A stretch of 57,819 nucleotides of DNA from Candidatus Parcubacteria bacterium (GCA_023132155.1 JAGLYP010000009.1:1-57819); one strand, 5' to 3'. Shown: positions 27,513 through 38,043, counted from the stretch's first letter. Made by a program: numbers and translations. Notes: generated by a model not told the origin, from the sequence alone.

Positions 27513-30125
27513 CTACGCCCAAGTCACGCAAGCTACTTTATCATTTTTATCCTTAAAACGCATTAATTTGACGCCTTGAGTATCGCGTCCGCCTTGATTG
27601 ATAGATTTAAAAGACATGCGGATTACTTGTCCGTTTTCGGAAATGATGATTATATCCCTGTCTTTCATTGATTCTGTATTAACCACAAAAGCGTTTACAA
27701 TTTTACCTGTTTTAGTTGTAACTTTTGCCGTCTTAATTCCGGAACCGCCGCGGCCTTGTACTTTGTACAAACCGAGCGCCGTTCTCTTGCCAAATCCTTG
27801 CTCCATGATAGTTAATACTTGATAGCTTTTTTGTTCCTCTTTCGCGTCAGGAATAACACCCATTCCGATTACGAAATCATCGGCTTTCAAACGAATGCCA
27901 TGTACGCCGGAAGCGGTGCGGCCCATATCCCGTACATCTTTTTCCTGAAAACGTATTGCCTGCCCCTTAGAAGTAATCAAATGAATATCATCTCTGCCGC
28001 TAGTCGGCTTGGCCCAAATCAACTTATCTTCAGGCTTGATTTTTATGGCGATAAGTCCGCTTCTGCGGACATTGTCAAAAGCGTTTAATTTAACCTTTTT
28101 AACCAGGCCTTTCTCAGTGGCAAAAAATAAATATTTTGCTTGCGCAATTTTATCCAAAGGCAGTACTGATGTTACTTTTTCACCGCTGCCCAGCTGTAAA
28201 AAATTTACAATCGCCTGGCCCTTGGCGGTTCTTGCCGCTTGGGGAGCTTCATAAGATTTAAGCTGAAAAACACGGCCGCGAGTAGTAAAAAACAAAAGGT
28301 CCGAGTGCGTCATTGTCTTAAACATAAACTCAATCGTATCTTCTTCTTTTGTGGTAAGGCCGATAACGCCTTTGCCGCCGCGGCCTTGGACTTTAAAAGT
28401 ATCCGGAGCCATGCGCTTGATATAGCCGTCCCGTGTCATAAAAATAACCGTGTCTTCGTTCGGAACCAAATCTTCAACCGAGAAATCTTTAACGCCGCGG
28501 GCGATTACTTGAGTGCGCCTGTCATCGCCGTATTTTTCCGCGATCTCGGTAATTTCTTTTTTAATTATATTTTTAATTTTGATTTTTGACGCTAAAATCG
28601 CGTCTAATTCTTTAATCAATTTCTTTTTCTCTTTAAGCTCGTTTTCAATTCTTAATTTCTCCAAATTAGCCAAATTCTGCAAACGCATTTCAAGAATGGC
28701 AACTGCTTGAATCTCGGTTAATTTGAATTTTCTCATTAGATTGCTTTTAGCCGCTTCTTTGTCTTTACTGGATTTAATAATTTTAATCACGGTATCAATG
28801 TTATTCAAGGCAATCATCAGCCCGTCTAAAATATGCGCGCGCGCTTTAGCTTTTTCCAATTCAAATTCAGTTCTTCTGCGCACCACATTTTGCCTGTGTT
28901 TTAAATATTCTTCAAAAACCATTTTCAATGTCAATACTCTCGGCTGAATGCCGTCTACAAGGGCAAGCATATTAACATGAAAAGTGTCCTGCAATTGAGT
29001 GTGCTTATACAAACTGTTTAAAATCTTTTTCGGATAAGCGTCTTTTTTAAGATCAACTACGATACGCACCCCTTCCTTGCCGGACTCATCGCGCAAATCT
29101 CTGATTCCGTCCAGTTTTTTGGTTTTAACCAAAGTGGCGATTTTTTCAACCAAAGTCGCTTTATTAACCTGATAGGGAATTTCCGAGATAATAATTTTAA
29201 ACGCGCCTTTTTTTGTTTCCTGAATTTCCGCCCTGCCTCTTAAAACAATACCGCCCTTGCCGGTAGCGTACGCCTGCAGAATATCTTTTTTATTATATAT
29301 AATCCCGCTGGTCGGAAAATCAGGACCATAAACGTACCGCATTAAATCTTCAATGGCCGCGTCCGGGTTGTCAATTAAATGGTTGATGCCGTTTACCAAT
29401 TCACGCAAATTATGCGGGGGAATATTAGTGGACATACCGACCGCGATTCCCATGGTACCGTTTAAAAGCAAATTCGGCAGCTTTGCCGGCAATACTTGCG
29501 GCTCCTTTTGCGAACCGTCATAATTCGGAATAAAATCAACCGTATTTTTTTCAATATCAACAAGCAGCTCCTCGGCCAAAGCAGTCATCTTGGCCTCGGT
29601 ATAACGCATAGCGGCAGCGCTATCACCGTCCATAGAACCGAAATTACCCTGGCCGCGCACAATCGGATAACGCATGGAAAAATCTTGCGCCATGCGAACC
29701 ATTGCTTCGTAAACGGAGGCGTCGCCATGCGGATGATACTTGCCTAAAACTTCACCGATTACATTCGCGGATTTGCGGAACTTCGCGTTTGACTTCAAGC
29801 CGATATCCCACATCGCGTAAAGAATACGCCTGTGCACCGGCTTTAAACCGTCGCGCACGTCAGGCAAAGCGCGGGAGACAATTACGCTCATCGCGTAATC
29901 CAAATAAGATTTTTTCATCTCCGCGCTAATGGGGAGCGGCTCAACCAAACCAAATTCAGTTTGTGTGCGGCCGTTTAATATGGTAATACTGCCATCGCCG
30001 TCAACTCTGGCTTCATTGTCTCGCACTATCTCTTTTTTAACTTCTGTATCCGATTTAGATTCTATATCCGGCGCTTTCTTGCTATCAGTTTTTTCGTTAA
30101 TTTTTTTTGTTGTTTTTTCTGTCAT
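27513..30125 (-). CDS. gyrA: DNA gyrase subunit A
   Basis: [42 protein letters not shown]-terminal beta-pinwheel repeats with [11 protein letters not shown]. Confidence 0.97.
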   Translation of the reverse strand: MTEKTTKKINEKTDSKKAPDIESKSDTEVKKEIVRDNEARVDGDGSITILNGRTQTEFGLVEPLPISAEMKKSYLDYAMSVIVSRALPDVRDGLKPVHRRILYAMWDIGLKSNAKFRKSANVIGEVLGKYHPHGDASVYEAMVRMAQDFSMRYPIVRGQGNFGSMDGDSAAAMRYTEAKMTALAEELLVDIEKNTVDFIPNYDGSQKEPQVLPAKLPNLLLNGTMGIAVGMSTNIPPHNLRELVNGINHLIDNPDAAIEDLMRYVYGPDFPTSGIIYNKKDILQAYATGKGGIVLRGRAEIQETKKGAFKIIISEIPYQVNKATLVEKIATLVKTKKLDGIRDLRDESGKEGVRIVVDLKKDAYPKKILNSLYKHTQLQDTFHVNMLALVDGIQPRVLTLKMVFEEYLKHRQNVVRRRTEFELEKAKARAHILDGLMIALNNIDTVIKIIKSSKDKEAAKSNLMRKFKLTEIQAVAILEMRLQNLANLEKLRIENELKEKKKLIKELDAILASKIKIKNIIKKEITEIAEKYGDDRRTQVIARGVKDFSVEDLVPNEDTVIFMTRDGYIKRMAPDTFKVQGRGGKGVIGLTTKEEDTIEFMFKTMTHSDLLFFTTRGRVFQLKSYEAPQAARTAKGQAIVNFLQLGSGEKVTSVLPLDKIAQAKYLFFATEKGLVKKVKLNAFDNVRRSGLIAIKIKPEDKLIWAKPTSGRDDIHLITSKGQAIRFQEKDVRDMGRTASGVHGIRLKADDFVIGMGVIPDAKEEQKSYQVLTIMEQGFGKRTALGLYKVQGRGGSGIKTAKVTTKTGKIVNAFVVNTESMKDRDIIIISENGQVIRMSFKSINQGGRDTQGVKLMRFKDKNDKVACVTWA

Positions 30126-30143
30126 ATTATTCTTAAAGAATTA

Positions 30144-30782
30144 TTAATTATTAATTTTTAATTCACTACTCGCGGCAATATCCGATGCTTTTATTGCTGA
30201 CGAGCTGGCGATGTTATTTTTGATTTTTTTTATTAACTCATCATCCATTTTTTGATTTTCTTGAATATCTGATTCTTCTGAAAACTCTTTTACTTTTTCC
30301 AAATTGGTTTTTAAACCGTTAATATTTTTTTCCAAATCACTAAGCACCTCTTTCCACTCTTCGGTTTTCTGATTATTATTTTCCAATTTTGCTTGGCCGA
30401 TTGAATGCCTGATTTGATATGCCCAAACAAATATAATTAATATCATAAAAAAAGTTACGCCGCTCCACATGATTAACTGCTTGTCTTTTTCCTGTTTTTC
30501 GGAAATTATTCCGGGTTGTTTTGTTTTGGGTGAATGAGCAATCTTTTCGGCTTTAATTTCTTTTTCTAAATTTAAGTTTTTTTCTATTTCAACAACATGA
30601 GAACTATTTACTGTTCTATCCGCTTTTGAACCCATTTTTACGGCAAGTTTTACTTTTCTTTGAATAATTTTTTTCTTTACGGCTTTTTTTGCGCTCTTTT
30701 TTGCTATTTTTTTAACAGAAACAGCCCCTTTTTTAGGCTTTTCTTTATCATTTTTATTTATTTTTCTTCCTCCTTTAGGCAT
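30144..30782 (-). CDS. Membrane protein with Lys-rich N-terminal tail upstream of gyrA
   Basis: KKIAKKSAKKAVKKKIIQRKVKLAVK tail, central TM WSGVTFFMILIIFVWAYQI, coiled-coil-like C-terminus. Confidence 0.6.
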   Translation of the reverse strand: MPKGGRKINKNDKEKPKKGAVSVKKIAKKSAKKAVKKKIIQRKVKLAVKMGSKADRTVNSSHVVEIEKNLNLEKEIKAEKIAHSPKTKQPGIISEKQEKDKQLIMWSGVTFFMILIIFVWAYQIRHSIGQAKLENNNQKTEEWKEVLSDLEKNINGLKTNLEKVKEFSEESDIQENQKMDDELIKKIKNNIASSSAIKASDIAASSELKINN

Positions 30783-30959
30783 ACTTTTAATAACAAAAAC
30801 CGCCCAATTTTAAGGGCTATTTATATCTATATACTACCAAATATTAAATAAAAAGTAAATATTGACAAATATTAAAAGATATGCTATGATAAATAATCGT
30901 TATTTCAAAAATATTTTATTTTAATAAAATTATAATTATAATAAAGGAGGAAGAAAATC

Positions 30960-31601
30960 ATGAATAAAAAATTGAAAAGCACAAAATCAGACATAATAAA
31001 AAAAGGAGATTATCTTGAGGCGATTATTCATATTTTTAAGAACAAACCTCAAATCTCGGCTGTATTCCTTGGGTGGGATACAATGATAAATGGAATGTCT
31101 GTCCGTTTTTTTAATCTTAAGCAAAGCGCCCCTCTCGCAGAGGGGGAGGCATGGTTATTTAAGGTAATGGGGGTAAATAATACAAGGGAATATCTTAACT
31201 CTCAGCACAAAGACAGAGAAATTATCATATTCTCTATAAAGCCAATTGGAAGAATTATTGACTCAGAATCAGCATACTATGATCTGAATTCAAGTAAATG
31301 GGTTGAAACATTTAAATGCGGGGATATATCCAGATATAAAGAAACAAAGATTCCGGCAGAAATGAAGACCCGACTTTTTAAGCATGAGGGCATGCTTCAT
31401 AAATTGGATATTATCACTGATGTAAAAACCGACAAGATGATCCAATTATCGCATTTTGCCGAATACACCCCAGAGGAATTCCTTGAAGAAAGCCAAAGGA
31501 AACTTGGAAGAGGCATAACTCAAGTTTCCCTAAAAAACATTCCGGAAATTCCAGCTGAATGGCTGGGAAAAATCAAACATTTCCCTACATTGAATAATTA
31601 A
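30960..31601 (+). CDS. Hypothetical protein (213 aa)
   Basis: Clear SD AAAGGAGGAAG before ATG; no recognised domain. Confidence 0.7.
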   Translation: MNKKLKSTKSDIIKKGDYLEAIIHIFKNKPQISAVFLGWDTMINGMSVRFFNLKQSAPLAEGEAWLFKVMGVNNTREYLNSQHKDREIIIFSIKPIGRIIDSESAYYDLNSSKWVETFKCGDISRYKETKIPAEMKTRLFKHEGMLHKLDIITDVKTDKMIQLSHFAEYTPEEFLEESQRKLGRGITQVSLKNIPEIPAEWLGKIKHFPTLNN

Positions 31602-31628
31602 ACTTAATTTTAAAAGGAGGCAAATGCT

Positions 31629-31814
31629 ATGGATATAATTATCATTGTTGGTGTCACGGTAGTCATATGCGTTATCTCGGGTATTTTAGTAGGGGAGAAA
31701 TCGCAAATAATATGCATTTGTTTTGTGATAGGACTTACTGGCGGTTTAATCGTCGCGGCACTTAATCAGTGCTATAAACAATTAGAAATAATCATCAAAC
31801 TCCTTGGCGGATAA
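31629..31814 (+). CDS. Small membrane protein (61 aa)
   Basis: SD AAAAGGAGG; two hydrophobic segments; 28 nt after preceding gene. Confidence 0.6.
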   Translation: MDIIIIVGVTVVICVISGILVGEKSQIICICFVIGLTGGLIVAALNQCYKQLEIIIKLLGG

Positions 31815-31849
31815 GATGTTCTAAGGATAATATTTAAAACCAACTGAGG

Positions 31850-31890
31850 TGCCGCTATCATATAAACAAAATGGTAGCGGCGTTTTTTTT
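31850..31890 (+). terminator. Intrinsic terminator
   Basis: GCCGCTATCAT...ATGGTAGCGGC followed by GTTTTTTTT. Confidence 0.85.
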
Positions 31891-31979
31891 ATTTTTTAAA
31901 ATTTGCCATTCCCCATTGCCAAGAAACCAAAAAAGTTATAAACTTATAATATTAATAAATAACAAATAAAATAATCCCC

Positions 31980-33329
31980 ATGAAAAAAATCGCGATTTGC
32001 CATTATCGGGTGGGAGGAACCGACGGCGTATCTTTGGAAATAGAAAAAAGAAAAAAAATTCTGGAAAAACACGGGTATCAAATAAAACTGATTGCCGGCG
32101 GCAGAAGCAATGGAGCTGATTATACTATTAAAGAAATGGAATGGGATAACGGCATAATCCCCATTATTAAAGAAAACGGCTTTATCCATTTTGGGCGCAA
32201 CGATTTAAGCGCGGAAGAATTAAAAAGAAAAATCAACAAAGTTTCTTTAATGATTGAAGAAAAACTTGAAGAAATCCAAAAAAAAGAAAAATTTGATTAT
32301 GCTTTAACCCATAACATCTTTTCTTTTGGCGGACATATTGCCGCGTCTAAAGCGTTTAGCAAATGGATAAACAGGCACAAACTGCCAACGCTCGCGACGC
32401 ATCATGATTTTTTTTGGGAGAGAAAAGAATTTGAAATACCGATTAACGAATATTTGCGCAGCTATTTAAAAAAATTTATGCCGCCGAAATCCGCGTATAT
32501 CAAGCATGTCGTGATTAATTCCTTGGCGCGGAAAGAATTAAAAAAACGAAACGGCATAGAGGCATGCGTTATGCCTGATGTATTTGATTTTAAGCAAAAA
32601 CCATGGATAAAAGATAAATTTAACAGTGATTTCCTGCAAGAATTTGATATCAAGCCGAATGATTTAATAATTCTGCAGGCCACCAGGGTTATTCCGCGCA
32701 AGGGGATTGAACTGGCTTTTGATTACGCGGTCGCGATACAAGAAAAAATAAAAAAATTGCGCGGAAAAAAAATTTATAATAATAAAAGGCTGCCAATTAA
32801 CCCGAGAATAACATTAATACTGGCCGGATACGCCGAAGATGAAAAAAGGGATTATTTATTCAAATTAAAATCCAAGGCTTTTGACGAAAGGCTTAACGTT
32901 AAATTTATTTCCGGACACGTAAAATCTTCCAGAAAATTCAGCCATGGCATAAAAACTTATTCGCTTTGGGATGCTTATGTTTACGCTGATATTATCAGCT
33001 TCCCAAGTATTTGGGAGGGCTGGGGCAATCAATTTATTGAAGCGATTTTCGCGAAAAAACCGCTTGTTATTCATGAATATCCGGTTTACGCGAAAGATAT
33101 CAAACAGGAAGGATATGAAATCATTTCTTTGGGCAACAATTCCGTAAAAAAAGACCAAGACGGCCTTTACGCGCTTCCGCGAGAAAATATTGACAAAGCG
33201 GTTGAACAAACGCTTGAATGGCTTCAGGATAAAAATTTGCGAAATAAGCTTGAAAAAAATTTTCAAATTGGAAAAAAATATCATGATTATAAAATTTTGG
33301 AGAAATTTTTAATTGATAACATTGGATAA
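31980..33329 (+). CDS. Glycosyltransferase, group 1 family
   Basis: IILQATRVIPRKGIELAFDYA; LILAGYAEDEKRDY; IISFPSIWEGWGNQFIEAIFAKKPLVIHEYPVY. Confidence 0.85.
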   Translation: MKKIAICHYRVGGTDGVSLEIEKRKKILEKHGYQIKLIAGGRSNGADYTIKEMEWDNGIIPIIKENGFIHFGRNDLSAEELKRKINKVSLMIEEKLEEIQKKEKFDYALTHNIFSFGGHIAASKAFSKWINRHKLPTLATHHDFFWERKEFEIPINEYLRSYLKKFMPPKSAYIKHVVINSLARKELKKRNGIEACVMPDVFDFKQKPWIKDKFNSDFLQEFDIKPNDLIILQATRVIPRKGIELAFDYAVAIQEKIKKLRGKKIYNNKRLPINPRITLILAGYAEDEKRDYLFKLKSKAFDERLNVKFISGHVKSSRKFSHGIKTYSLWDAYVYADIISFPSIWEGWGNQFIEAIFAKKPLVIHEYPVYAKDIKQEGYEIISLGNNSVKKDQDGLYALPRENIDKAVEQTLEWLQDKNLRNKLEKNFQIGKKYHDYKILEKFLIDNIG

Positions 33330-33355
33330 CCCCGCTCCTCGCGAGGGGCGGGGTT
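33328..33355. terminator. Near-perfect 28 bp palindrome between convergent genes
   Basis: AACCCCGCTCCTCGCGAGGGGCGGGGTT, one mismatched pair; contains/abuts both stop codons. Confidence 0.75.
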
Positions 33356-33999
33356 TACAACCCCAAAATCACCAACTCCATATCTTCCGCCGGCAGTTCT
33401 TTTTTGCTGATTTTTAATTTTTCCTCTTCCGTGGGCTTAATGCCAATTTCTTTAATAAATTTATCAACGCCGTCAATGTCAATTTTTAAGCCGGGAACCT
33501 TATAATGCATGGGGATAACTATGCGCGGTTCAATCTGGCTGACAACCTCAACCGCTTTTTTGGCATCTATCGTATATTTGCCGCCTACAGGAATTAACAA
33601 AATATCAATTCCTGACAGCGCGTCCAACTGTTTATTGTCCAAAATATGCCCTAAGTCGCCTAAATGAGCCACGGAAATGCCGTCAATTTCAAAACGGTAC
33701 ATTACATTCATACCTCTTTCTTTTCCTTGTTTCTCGTCATGAAAAGATTCTACGCCTTTTATACCGATACCTTTAACGTCATATTCTCCGGCAATATTAA
33801 TAATAAACGGTTCGCCGCGCAAAGCTTTTACGTTATTGTGATCATAATGATCGTGGCTCACGGTTACAATATCGGCTTCAAAATTGGGAACGCGCAAGCC
33901 GATTTTATTTTCAAAAGGATCGGTGGCAATTGTTATGCCGTCAACCCCCGTTTTGTCTTGAATTTTAAAGCAAGAATGCCCTTGCCAAGTTATTATCAT
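33355..33999 (-). CDS. MBL-fold metal-dependent hydrolase (UPF0173-like)
   Basis: ITWQGHSCFKIQ; VTVSHDHYDHNN; GEYDVKGIGIKGV; IPMHY. Confidence 0.85.
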   Translation of the reverse strand: MIITWQGHSCFKIQDKTGVDGITIATDPFENKIGLRVPNFEADIVTVSHDHYDHNNVKALRGEPFIINIAGEYDVKGIGIKGVESFHDEKQGKERGMNVMYRFEIDGISVAHLGDLGHILDNKQLDALSGIDILLIPVGGKYTIDAKKAVEVVSQIEPRIVIPMHYKVPGLKIDIDGVDKFIKEIGIKPTEEEKLKISKKELPAEDMELVILGL

Positions 34000-34053
34000 A
34001 TTTTTTGTGAATTATGAATTAAGAATTATGAATCAAGGATTATTAATTATATC

Positions 34054-36528
34054 TTATTTCGCAAATAATTTATCAAAATCTTCTTCGTCCTTGTCCTCCG
34101 AAGCTTTAGCGTAGGAGGATTCATCATCTTCGTTCTCGCCATCAAAATCATTATCGCCTTTAAACGCCGGCGGATTTTCAGATTCTTCTCCTAAATAATT
34201 TTCTGGCTCTTCTGCCTCATTCTTATCATGAACCGGCACTCCGCTTACGCCTTGGTTATCAATTGCTTCTAGCTGTTGTTTGCTTATCAAAATCTCACGC
34301 GGCTTTGAACCGTTTGACGAACCGACAATTCCGGCTTCTTCCAGTTGATCAAGGATACTTGCCGCGCGCGCGTAGCCAACGCGCAATTTTCTTTGCAAAA
34401 GCGAGGCAGACGCTTTGTTCATATTAATTACTGTTTCTCTGGCTTCATACAAAAGCTCGTCTTCATCGCCGGAAATTCCGTTCAAACCGATACCGGCATT
34501 GCCTTGAACTTTCTGCCTTTCCGTAATTCTGCCGACATAATCCGGCTTGCCGCCTTTAGATTTAACATAACGGACAATTTTTTTAATCTCCTCGTCAGAC
34601 AAAAACGCTCCCTGTATGCGCACCGGCTTAGAAAGTTCGGCATTTATAAAAAGCATATCGCCGCGGCCTAATAATTTTTCCGCTCCCAAGCCGTCCAAAA
34701 TTGTTCTAGAATCCGTGCTGGAAGCGACTGAAAAGGCGATTCTCGCCGGCATATTGGCTTTAATCAAACCGGTAATAACATCAACGCTCGGCCTTTGGGT
34801 CGCTAAAACCAAATGAATGCCAACGGCTCGCGCCATCTGCGCCAAACGAATAATACCTGCTTCAATATCTTTGGCGGCCGCCACCATTAAATCAGCCAAT
34901 TCGTCAATCACAAACACCAAATAAGGCATTTTTATTTCCATAGACTCGTTATATGTTTGAATATTCCGCTTGCCGGATTTAGATAATATATCAAAGCGCC
35001 GATCCATTTCATTTAAGCACCACTTCAGGGCGTTAATGGTTTTTGGCACCTCGGTAATAACCGGAGTCATTAAATAAGGCATGCCGTTATAACCGACTAA
35101 TTCAACCCTTTTCGGATCAACCATGATAAATCTTAAATTATCAGGCGTGTTTTGATACATCAAGCTGACTATAATCGTATTCAAGCAAACCGATTTACCG
35201 GAATTTGTCGCTCCGGCAACCAGCAAATGCGGCATTTTTGTAATATCATTCAGCCAGACATTTCCAGATACATCTTTGCCAAGCGCGAGCTGCATATTAT
35301 TTTTTCTATTCTTATAACTCTTGCTAAGCATAACCTCTTTAAAACCCACCACCGCTTTAGCTTGATTAGGCACTTCAACGCCCACCAATGACTTTCCCGG
35401 AATAGGCGCTTCAATGCGAATCGGATGGACAGCCAAGGCCAAAGCCAAATCATTGCTTAAATTGGTTATACGGGATAATTTTACGCCTTCAGCAGGCCTA
35501 AAAGTATATTGGGTAACAGTCGGACCAACGCTAACGCCGCCCATTTCCACCGGAATGCCAAAATTTTCCAAAGATTTTTTTATAATATCCTTATTATTCT
35601 CAATATCTCCGCTGGTCGGTTTGTCTTTCTTGCCGTTTAACAAACTTAAAGGAATGCTTAAGTTTGATTGAGCAGGCTTCATCCACCAAATATTTTCAAG
35701 CTCTTTTTCATTAGTATTTACTTGTGCTGAAATCTCTTCTTCTTCATCATTATCCTTGCCCGCCGAAGCTTCAGCGAAGGAGGGTTCTTCATCTTCTTCA
35801 TCACTTTCTTCGTCTTCATCTTTTTCTTCATCCTCATCATCCTCTCCTCTTTCATCTTCATCATCTTCGCTGTCTTCTTCCCCTTCTTCATCTTCTTCTT
35901 CGTCTTCATCCTCTTCCTCTTCTTTTGCTTTTAAGCCGAAAATCTTGGCAATAACAAAATTAATCGGGTAAATTATTTTCGCAAAGTAACTGTCGCGCCC
36001 GAACATAGCAAGCAAAGAAGTATTAAATATCAAAAGCAAAGAAACAATCAACAAAACCAAACTAAGCAAAAGCGAGGCAATATAGCCGGTTAAGTTTAAA
36101 AATATATCCGCGAAAAACAGACCCAAATAACCTCCGCCTCGGCCAATCGCGATTGATTCTTCCCATAAATCTCTTTCTATCAGCAAAAAAAATAAAACAT
36201 GAATAGCAATAAAAAAAAGCATTACGCCCAAATAAGTTCCTCCCCTAAGTTCAAAGCGCTCCTCGTCATAAAGCGCGTAGCCCCAAACCAAAAGAACAAC
36301 CGGCAAAATAAATTTACCCCAGCCAAAAGCCAAAATCAAGCCTTGTTTTAAATATATACCTAAAAATCCGGCCAAATCAAAAAGCCCTAAAAGAGCAATT
36401 GCCCCTAAAAACATTATAAAAACAATAAAAATGCCTTTTTTTGTATCAGAATCCAAATCCAAACTCGGCAAGCTTGGCACCCTTAAAAAGCTTAACATGC
36501 CTTTTCTTTTTTTTCGTCTTCTGACCAT
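34054..36528 (-). CDS. ftsK: DNA translocase FtsK
   Basis: N-terminal TMs; PHLLVAGATNSGKSVCLNTIIVSLMYQ; VFVIDELADLMVAAAKDIE; RLAQMARAVGIHLVLATQRPSVDVITG; C-terminal gamma-like wHTH LLQRKLRVGYARAASILDQLEEAGIVG. Confidence 0.95.
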   Translation of the reverse strand: MVRRRKKRKGMLSFLRVPSLPSLDLDSDTKKGIFIVFIMFLGAIALLGLFDLAGFLGIYLKQGLILAFGWGKFILPVVLLVWGYALYDEERFELRGGTYLGVMLFFIAIHVLFFLLIERDLWEESIAIGRGGGYLGLFFADIFLNLTGYIASLLLSLVLLIVSLLLIFNTSLLAMFGRDSYFAKIIYPINFVIAKIFGLKAKEEEEDEDEEEDEEGEEDSEDDEDERGEDDEDEEKDEDEESDEEDEEPSFAEASAGKDNDEEEEISAQVNTNEKELENIWWMKPAQSNLSIPLSLLNGKKDKPTSGDIENNKDIIKKSLENFGIPVEMGGVSVGPTVTQYTFRPAEGVKLSRITNLSNDLALALAVHPIRIEAPIPGKSLVGVEVPNQAKAVVGFKEVMLSKSYKNRKNNMQLALGKDVSGNVWLNDITKMPHLLVAGATNSGKSVCLNTIIVSLMYQNTPDNLRFIMVDPKRVELVGYNGMPYLMTPVITEVPKTINALKWCLNEMDRRFDILSKSGKRNIQTYNESMEIKMPYLVFVIDELADLMVAAAKDIEAGIIRLAQMARAVGIHLVLATQRPSVDVITGLIKANMPARIAFSVASSTDSRTILDGLGAEKLLGRGDMLFINAELSKPVRIQGAFLSDEEIKKIVRYVKSKGGKPDYVGRITERQKVQGNAGIGLNGISGDEDELLYEARETVINMNKASASLLQRKLRVGYARAASILDQLEEAGIVGSSNGSKPREILISKQQLEAIDNQGVSGVPVHDKNEAEEPENYLGEESENPPAFKGDNDFDGENEDDESSYAKASEDKDEEDFDKLFAK
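34094..34119. repeat. Palindromic element in frame in ftsK (encodes SSYAKASED)
   Basis: TCCTCCGAAGCTTTAGCGTAGGAGGA; related to 35754-35786. Confidence 0.75.
35754..35786. repeat. Palindromic element in frame in ftsK acidic linker (encodes EPSFAEASAGKD)
   Basis: CCTTGCCCGCCGAAGCTTCAGCGAAGGAGGGTTC; shares CGAAGCTT.AGCG.AGGAGG with 34094 copy. Confidence 0.75.
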
Positions 36529-36682
36529 AGTTATTCGCTTCGCGAACCCGCGCTACGAATACCGTAGAACGGCACACGTGCGGGACATGCGAATATTAAC
36601 ATTACTTGTATAATATAAAACAAGGTAATATTTTATTACCTTTATGTTTATTATTATACTATTATATTTTAACAAAATCAAA

Positions 36683-37102
36683 TTACCCTACGTTCCCGCC
36701 AAAAGGCAAGGCGTTGAATATAAAATAAGTAATAGCGTACGCGGCAATTATTATAAACAAGCCGATAATCGCTGTCCGAATAGTTTCCTTGGCTTTTGTC
36801 ACTTTTTGTTCATCGCCTTCGGATGTCATCCAATTAAAACCGGCCAGAATTATTAGAATTATAAAAATTATGCCTAAAATGCTTAAAAAAGTTTTTATGA
36901 TGATAGCCATAAATTTACCCAATTCCGAGCCTGATTCATCAGATTGAAAACCGGCGCTTTCACTGAATTTTCCAAGCATGCTATCTTTTCCGACAACCGC
37001 ATCAGAATCAGTAAACGGGCCAGCCAATACGGGAATAGCAAATAAAAATAAAAGCGCAATCAACAAAAAACCATTTATAAATTTTATTTTTTTATTAACC
37101 AT
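36683..37102 (-). CDS. T4SS_pilin/VirB2-like protein (paralog 3)
   Basis: ILGIIFIILIILAGFNWMTSEGDEQKVTKAKETIRTAIIGLFIIIAAYAI; signal peptide-like N-terminus. Confidence 0.85.
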   Translation of the reverse strand: MVNKKIKFINGFLLIALLFLFAIPVLAGPFTDSDAVVGKDSMLGKFSESAGFQSDESGSELGKFMAIIIKTFLSILGIIFIILIILAGFNWMTSEGDEQKVTKAKETIRTAIIGLFIIIAAYAITYFIFNALPFGGNVG

Positions 37103-37491
37103 TATATTAATATTCTTACTAAAATAAATTGCGTTATCGCGTAAGAGCCGACGGTAATTAGCAAGCCGATTATCGCGCGCCGTATCGTATCCTGCGCCCG
37201 CTCCACCTTGCTCCGGTCTCCGGCGGCTGTCATCCAGACGTAACCGCCATATAACATTAAAGTTACAAAAATAATTCCCAAAACTGAAAAAAAGATTTGC
37301 ACGACTTTACCGGCATTGGCGGCCAAATTATTTTCGTCAGCACCGTTATCTATTTTGGCATAGCCGCTTCCGGCTTCTTGCACATCTTGTAATCCTTTTA
37401 ACGGCGAGGTTTGCGCGAACACAAAGTAAGGCAATATCAATATCACTATCAAACAAAGCAAAATAAATAAATGTTTAATTTTGTTTTTCAT
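37102..37491 (-). CDS. T4SS_pilin/VirB2-like protein (paralog 4)
   Basis: VLGIIFVTLMLYGGYVWMTAAGDRSKVERAQDTIRRAIIGLLITVGSYAI. Confidence 0.85.
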   Translation of the reverse strand: MKNKIKHLFILLCLIVILILPYFVFAQTSPLKGLQDVQEAGSGYAKIDNGADENNLAANAGKVVQIFFSVLGIIFVTLMLYGGYVWMTAAGDRSKVERAQDTIRRAIIGLLITVGSYAITQFILVRILI

Positions 37492-37535
37492 GTTTTTCTA
37501 TATTTTAATTTTATTTTTAAACTAAGCTTGCTAAA

Positions 37536-37973
37536 TTACGGATCTGGCGCTTTTGTTGCGGGAGCATTATCCAAAACCCCTGTAGTAACTTTTTCAATAA
37601 CAAAATAAGAAATCGCGTAAGCTGAAACAACTATAATCACCCCGATAATCGCGGCTGTAATTAAGTTTTTTGCCTTTGTTACCCGTGCTTCATCACCAGA
37701 GGCTGTCATCCAGATATAACCGCCATAAAGCATTAAAATTAAAAATACGACCCCCAAAGTTGATAAAATAATATTTATTACTTTGGCTACCATGCTTTCG
37801 GCTGTTACTGTGCCGTCTATTTTATATCCACCTGCACCTGCGACTGTACCGGCATTTCCGGTATTTCCAAAAGCATCTTTTAATCCTTGCGCTTCAACAA
37901 CTGCCGCCAAAGAAAAAACAATAAAAATTGAAAAAACTAAAATTATAATAAATTTTCTTTTTTGTTTTTGCAT
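37536..37973 (-). CDS. T4SS_pilin/VirB2-like protein (paralog 5)
   Basis: TLGVVFLILMLYGGYIWMTASGDEARVTKAKNLITAAIIGVIIVVSAYAI. Confidence 0.85.
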   Translation of the reverse strand: MQKQKRKFIIILVFSIFIVFSLAAVVEAQGLKDAFGNTGNAGTVAGAGGYKIDGTVTAESMVAKVINIILSTLGVVFLILMLYGGYIWMTASGDEARVTKAKNLITAAIIGVIIVVSAYAISYFVIEKVTTGVLDNAPATKAPDP

Positions 37974-38043
37974 AAATTATATGTACCTTATTTGTCATTC
38001 CCGCCTCAGAGTTTGCGGGAATAACAGGTAAAATATTGCGCCT

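Noticed and set aside
27819-28589. Several plus-strand ORFs across gyrA
   Set aside because: Antisense to well-supported gyrA.
35718-35971. Ser-, Leu/His-, and Lys-rich ORFs in other frames of ftsK
   Set aside because: By-products of the GAA/GAT low-complexity acidic linker.
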